This document shows positions 16,833-20,517 of a stretch of DNA of 20,517 bases, one piece after another. The notes under the pieces are model-generated. The model was not told the DNA's origin, ran no database searches, and was given only the letters and a program-made list of their open reading frames with translations. The stretch is from Collodictyon triciliatum (Eukaryota; CRuMs): contig JBHJMP010001758.1 of assembly GCA_043381765.1 (NCBI GenBank), positions 1 to 20,517 of the forward strand. Direction: 5' to 3'. The position numbers were made by a program, and so were the translations under genes. Within the stretch, counting starts at the first letter, position 1, and every line of letters starts with the position of its first letter.

Positions 16833-18777
16833 ACAACACCAATCAAAATCAAAATGTTGCGATATATTATTATTATTATTATTATTAAAATTCTATAATT
16901 ACCGATTGAAGTTCATCATCCATAATTTTTTCATGTTCTTCACACAAAAGATATACTAGTCGGTCATTTAGCTTCGTATCATAATTTTTCCTCGTGTGAA
17001 TTTCGTCCTGTATTTTCACAAGATAAATAGATCCAGTTTAATACATGAACCCTCATTTGTATATTATCTGTTATTCGTTCTGTTATAAATCTAACATGAA
17101 GAGCTAATTATATGAGAAAAAAAAGTACACCTTTAATGCCTCCCTTAATTTTTCATACTGCTCCACCAAAATTTGGTAAACAATAGGAACGAATTGCTTC
17201 TGACATGACTTTTATTTTGAAAATAATTAAATGATTATTACAAAGAGTAATTATATTGTAAAATGCGAGTCAACATAAGGTTGTGTTAAATCAATTGGCG
17301 CGCTTACCGGATGATGAATTGAGAAGTCATTCAGTAGTATTGTCATTTTATCTTTAAAAACAACAAGTAACTCATCATCCAGGTCATTTTTTGCATCAGT
17401 TACTTCTCCCAATACTGATTTTACAAATGCCTTTTTTTGGACGAGAGAACTCATTAAAATAATGGTGGCAATAATCAAATCAATCAGGATGAGTGTGTCC
17501 CTGTGCCAATTCATAAACGGATTCATGTAACAAAATGTGAATAGAGCAAACATACTGTATACTGTTCGTTCCTCTGCCTCACCCTATCACGTATTTGAGA
17601 TCTTTGATATCCTGGGGACTGAATGAAACAAAATCGGTGTGAAAGTATTCAGCCATTAATTTTTTGTTATAAAGAAAAAAACGCGCATGAAAAAAAAAGT
17701 AATTTTTATGTTAAGCGAAGGGAAAATATAATTAACCACCATAGAATTCGTTCCATCCTGGAGTGCAGCCACAAATCTCGGTGCTCTGTGTAAGATAGTA
17801 CCTCTGCTTTTGCGGCGAGGCTTTTGGTCAGGTCTACTAGAGGAGCGGGATAAGCGGCTAGATGGTGTTGGTAAGTCAGATTCAGATGACTTTGTCTGAT
17901 ATTGCCCACCAGGCACTTGCTCAAGCAAGCTGTTCGAAGTTTCCCCTTTTAATGGTGGTGCTTCACTACAATTAGGCTCGTCTGTTGTAACCAATTCCTT
18001 CTGTTTTTCTACTAGGTTACGAATTGAATTAATCGAATCTTTCCCAGGGGTTTTTGACTCGGCTAAATCCTCCAACTCATTTATATTTTCATTTGGTTGG
18101 GGTGGCTTTGGGCTGTTTGATGTTTGCGTGCCATTTAAGCTTGGAGGAGTAAAAGTGCGAAGTAGCTCAGCATCCGCTATGGAATTGAAGTTTACATCGA
18201 ATTCGTTTGCTAGCATCTCGCGTGAAGGTAATGGGTGTTCTTGGAATTTGGCCTCCGTTCTTTCTTCCAAGGTTTGCCCGTGATACAGTAGTGTTTGCAG
18301 AGTTAAGGACGTAGGTGGAAGATTGACGATGGGATCGATTTTCGAACTGGATGGGATGAACTGAATCCCCGGGTAAATTGGATTGGTCAAAGAAGAATGA
18401 TTTGACATGTGCATGATTGGTTGAGTCTTAAGCTGAGAGTGTGCATCTGTAAGAATCTCCTTGCGCCAATTATGGTCACTTCCATAGCCTCTTTGATTAT
18501 CCTCCTCATCGTTGTCATTGTCGTAAAAGTCGCTGGAGTATTGCGACCCGTTGGAGCCTCCATCAAAGTCCGCTTCGTGCTCAGCTTCGACTGGGAGAGA
18601 AGGATCAGGAAAAAGGGAGGCTGGATCAAACTTTGCAATGATTTCCTTCTGAGTTGCCAGGCGCTGTGAAGAGCTCTCGCTCAAATGCTTCTCGTGCTGC
18701 TTCTTTGATTTTATCAGGCGGGCGAGAATCTGATCCTCGATGGACGTGAGTCCAGGCTGATCGCTTGCGTTGGACAT
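13983..18777 (-). CDS. large coiled-coil protein, 11 exons, about 864 aa, family not recognised
   Basis: Exons (minus strand): 18777-17737, 17618-17556, 17430-17308, 17199-17131, 17007-16903, 16688-16590, 16336-16154, 16071-15973, 15855-15752, 14806-14772, 14656-13983. Frames join throughout. Residues 1-347 are one exon: a helical start (SIEDQILARLIKSKKQHEKH), an acidic Asp/Asn/Glu patch near 110-120, then low-complexity Ser/Pro sequence ending in a basic Arg/Lys/Ser segment (SRLSRSSSRPDQKPRRKS). Residues about 348-670 form a long coiled coil, e.g. HERDMLHLLQRHHDQIEEI and AMSLKEHQKAELRETIF, with few helix breakers. The last about 200 residues are Pro/Thr/Ser-rich with several TP sites (PSTPRTPSTPRARD), candidates for proline-directed phosphorylation. 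The architecture suggests a centrosomal/basal-body or cytoskeletal scaffold, but I cannot name a family. The start ATG at 18777 is conservative: the frame stays open upstream and an acceptor-like CAG near 18888 could join an earlier exon. The intron between exons 9 and 10 contains the assembly gap. Confidence 0.75.
14899..15581. other. assembly gap, 683 Ns
   Basis: A run of N inside the intron between exons 9 and 10 of the coiled-coil gene. The sequences on its two sides are similar to each other, so collapse or mis-joining of a tandem duplication is possible. Confidence 1.
15621..15652 (-). repeat. decayed duplicate of coiled-coil exon 10
   Basis: These 32 bases are identical to 14779-14810, which covers most of exon 10 and its acceptor (TATAG). 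Flanking sequence matches only partly: both copies are followed on the plus strand by a T tract and then related sequence (AGAGCGG versus AGAGACGG, and similar). In this copy the donor AAG/GTTTTC has become AAACATTTC, so it cannot splice as exon 10 does. It is read before the working copy in the transcript. Confidence 0.7.
16354..16547. repeat. cluster of short tandem repeats in a coiled-coil gene intron
   Basis: Between exons 6 and 7: (TA)10 at 16354-16373, five AAAAGTG units at 16423-16459, and about four 15-bp units of the AAATTGAAAATGAGG type at about 16482-16547. All are A-rich on the plus strand, T-rich on the sense strand, apart from the neutral TA run. Confidence 0.85.
16735..16844 (+). 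mobile_element. short A-tailed retroposon, copy B, with 13-bp target-site duplication
   Basis: GACAACACCAATC occurs exactly at 16735-16747 and 16832-16844. The body begins TTAGCCAACATCC, contains GCACAAAATTGAAAG and an AATAAA-like end, and finishes in a poly-A tail of over 35 bases (about 16793-16830). The core from 16750 matches copy A (from 11999) at about 44 of 48 positions, while the direct repeats of the two copies differ, as expected for independent insertions. It lies in the coiled-coil intron between exons 5 and 6, antisense to the gene. It is 5'-shorter than copy A by about 18 bases. Confidence 0.8.
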
Positions 18778-19423
18778 GAAGCCGGCCTTCCTCCTTTTGG
18801 TCTGCTTTCTATCAAGATGGACAATTGAGCTACGATGGGTGACTCGAAATAGATTTTCACAGGGCACAAACAGATCTGCGCTGTTTGAAGAAAAATAATA
18901 ATGGTAATAATAATTGTTGGTGACAAAGCCGTTGGCAGGAAACCCTGCGGAAAAGAGAAACGATAACAAAGGAAACCAGCGCGCCGTTGGCGAAGGTGAA
19001 GGATAAATGCAAAGAAGGTGCCTATTTCCAGGAAAATCCATACAAGTTCTACATGTTATAATTATGATACTACATATATTCAACTATAAGACTTATTTTC
19101 GTAAAATCTTATTATATAGAGTTATAACTATATATTCCATAAATAGATTTAAAGGGGGCGACATTAAGAACCCACATTAGAAAAGGTGGGACCACAGAGC
19201 ATTAGGTACAGCAGCCACTTCATGGAAAATATACATATTTGAATAAAGTGTAATATTTTATTTGGAAAATGCGTCATCATATTACGCAAGAAGCTTGTCA
19301 AAAATAAAATGAAAGGGTGATTTGCTATTTTCCTATGTGATTATGGAAGAAGCAAAAAAACGATTTATAAATTCATTTGCAGACACGAGCAGACTAAAGC
19401 GTGCCAATCCATTCAAACGTGGG

Positions 19424-19430
19424 TATATAA
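19424..19430 (+). promoter_or_regulatory. TATA-box-like element with upstream CCAAT
   Basis: TATATAA in GGGTATATAAGCG, with GCCAATCC about 20 bases upstream. If used, transcription would begin near 19455 on the plus strand and produce a long leader or a non-coding RNA ahead of the ATPase. Confidence 0.4.
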
Positions 19431-19754
19431 GCGATTATGCGGGTGTCGCGTGCCGTTCGGGCCTTCTTTAGTTTCATTTCTGTTCCTGGCGCCCCCTTTG
19501 CGCTTTTGCATATGCCAGGAGATGCCCTTCAATCCGCTTTTCTTTTCTTCTCTCTTTTCAAAACGAACCACAAAGAAAAAAAAAAGGAGAAATAATTATA
19601 ACAAAAAAATAAAGTGGTTGTGTGAAAACAAACACGATAATTGCTGGTGTCGATGAAAATTAAGCACAAGACAAAGGCGACTGCTAGGCCATGATGGACA
19701 TGATTGCCGAAGGATGGTTGGGTTAGCGAGCCTCTGTCCCAATCACAAGAGGCA

Positions 19755-19817
19755 TCAATTATTCAATTATTCGATTATTCAATCATTCAATCGCCCAATC
19801 ATTCAATCATTCAATCA
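19755..19817 (+). repeat. degenerate (ATTCAATC)n tract
   Basis: Repeated ATTCAATT/ATTCAATC/CCCAATC units, about eight copies, including a CCAAT-like CCCAATC. It lies between the two TATA-like elements and could be a regulatory cluster or a plain degenerate satellite. Confidence 0.65.
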
Positions 19818-19957
19818 AAGGCACACGCTCCAAGTTATTTGGATGACCACAATTAAGCCACGCGCCCGAATTGCGGGAAACCTTCTGTTTCTCTATGATT
19901 TTTTCTAGCTTTTCTCCACGGACAATTTTTTTCTTCTCCGGCTGGATTATCCCCTGG

Positions 19958-19965
19958 TATATAAA
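19958..19965 (+). promoter_or_regulatory. TATA-box-like element upstream of the ATPase
   Basis: TATATAAA in CTGGTATATAAACCCC, 220 bases before the ATPase ATG. Best core-promoter candidate for that gene, by motif and distance only. Confidence 0.5.
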
Positions 19966-20177
19966 CCCCACATGAAAGTTGCAAGCACTTTTCTGATTCT
20001 AAGTGAATCTGTTATGCGCTTGGCTACAATCGCTGGTCCCGATGTATCTAATCACAAGAGGCACCAGAACAAACACCTACCGTGGGGAACTCACGCGAGC
20101 GAGAGGATGCAGAGACACAAAAAGACTTCATGCCGCTTGCCTCGCTAACAAAGTCCAAATTCTTACTCTCTTTCTAG

Positions 20178-20286
20178 ATGGAACTGACAGAGACATCACG
20201 CTTCGGTGTCACCGTCAAGGATCTTCGCGAGTTGCTGGAGGCTGAGAAGGAGAAGGGCGTCGAGCTGCTGAATACGAAATATGGAG
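20178..20286 (+). CDS. probable plasma-membrane-type Ca2+-ATPase, first coding exon only
   Basis: The ATG at 20178 follows an acceptor-like CTTTCTAG; the codon before it is a stop in frame. The exon encodes 36 codons plus one base: MELTETSRFGVTVKDLRE, then LLEAEKEKGVELLNTKYG, and ends at GGAG/GTCTGC. FGVTVKDLRELL followed by a YGG turn matches the short N-terminal cytosolic segment of PMCA-type P2B ATPases (animal form: FGITLAELRALM). No membrane segment or DKTG motif is in view because the rest is outside the window, so the call rests on about 30 residues. Confidence 0.6.
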
Positions 20287-20517
20287 GTCTGCAAACCCTT
20301 CATTTCTTCTCTCTTCATTTCTCCTCCACTGAGGCGCTACACCTGGATTTCGCGTAGTGTCTTTCACTGCGATAGCAGCCCACTCATATATCTTATCTCC
20401 TCTCCACTCCCGCTCTCAATCCACACAGAATCAAATTCGTAGAACATTTCCTTTAAACTCCACATTTATCATGACTGCACGGAGATTCATATAATCTGCT
20501 TTTTTTTTTTTGTTGTT
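20287..20517 (+). other. start of ATPase intron 1
   Basis: Pyrimidine-rich sequence after a GTCTGC donor. No downstream exon resembling the expected continuation (a Gly-Val-Gly-Leu segment) is seen before the window ends in a T tract. Confidence 0.5.

Larger units (their letters stand above)
18778..20177. other. divergent upstream region of the coiled-coil gene and the ATPase
   Basis: No firm gene. From 18778 to about 19083 the minus strand stays open and includes acceptor-like sites (CAAACAG near 18888, CCGCAG near 18946), so an upstream coding or 5' UTR exon of the coiled-coil gene is possible. The stretch 19084-19400 is A/T-rich without features. From 19400 on, plus-strand promoter-like elements appear, described separately. 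An acceptor-like CTTTCTAG sits directly before the ATPase ATG, so a 5' UTR exon probably lies upstream. Confidence 0.5.

Noticed and set aside
17309-17553. Single long frame MFALFTFCYMNPFMNWHRD... extended to a membrane-like start for the coiled-coil exon 3
   Set aside because: The first part is intron: a GTATGT donor follows exon 2 at 17555, and the in-frame acceptor before GCATTTG keeps the phase. The apparent hydrophobic segment is not coding.

Overview
This is intron-rich nuclear DNA from a eukaryote. Four multi-exon genes can be assembled with GT-AG introns and unbroken reading frames, and a fifth and sixth are cut by the window edges. The organism should be ciliated, because one gene is a clear LRRC23 orthologue (a radial-spoke protein of motile cilia). 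Gene density is about one per 4 kb, introns are short to medium (about 80-950 bases), and simple-sequence repeats are very abundant. This fits a free-living protist; a rhizarian/foraminiferan-like genome is a possibility I cannot prove. The window contains one assembly gap (14899-15581) and opens in a poly-A run.

Layout: (1) 143-531, minus strand, the first two exons of an unrecognised gene running off the left edge. (2) 1330-5048, plus strand, a ten-exon NEK2-type mitotic/centrosomal kinase (541 aa). (3) 5652-9679, minus strand, a fourteen-exon LRRC23-like gene (454 aa) whose N-terminus is fused to a cytochrome-b5-like domain lacking both haem histidines. (4) 10120-13436, minus strand, a ten-exon PLP enzyme of the cystathionine gamma-lyase family (410 aa). 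(5) 13983-18777, minus strand, an eleven-exon coiled-coil protein (about 864 aa), not recognised, with an assembly gap inside an intron. (6) 20178-20286, plus strand, the first coding exon of a probable plasma-membrane-type Ca2+-ATPase running off the right edge, preceded by two TATA-box-like elements.

The kinase and LRRC23 converge tail to tail. The three central minus-strand genes lie head to tail, and the coiled-coil gene and the ATPase diverge. Kinase (centrosome), LRRC23 (axoneme) and the coiled-coil protein could all belong to centriole/cilium biology, but neighbourhood is weak evidence in such a genome.

The most unusual things are: the b5-LRRC23 fusion; a family of tiny A-tailed retroposon-like insertions in introns, two related copies and one unrelated, each with perfect 13-17 bp flanking direct repeats; a decayed duplicate of a 35-nt exon on the other side of the assembly gap; a strong tendency of intronic microsatellites to be T-rich on the sense strand; and a Val in the lyase where typical cystathionine gamma-lyases carry a specificity-determining Glu.
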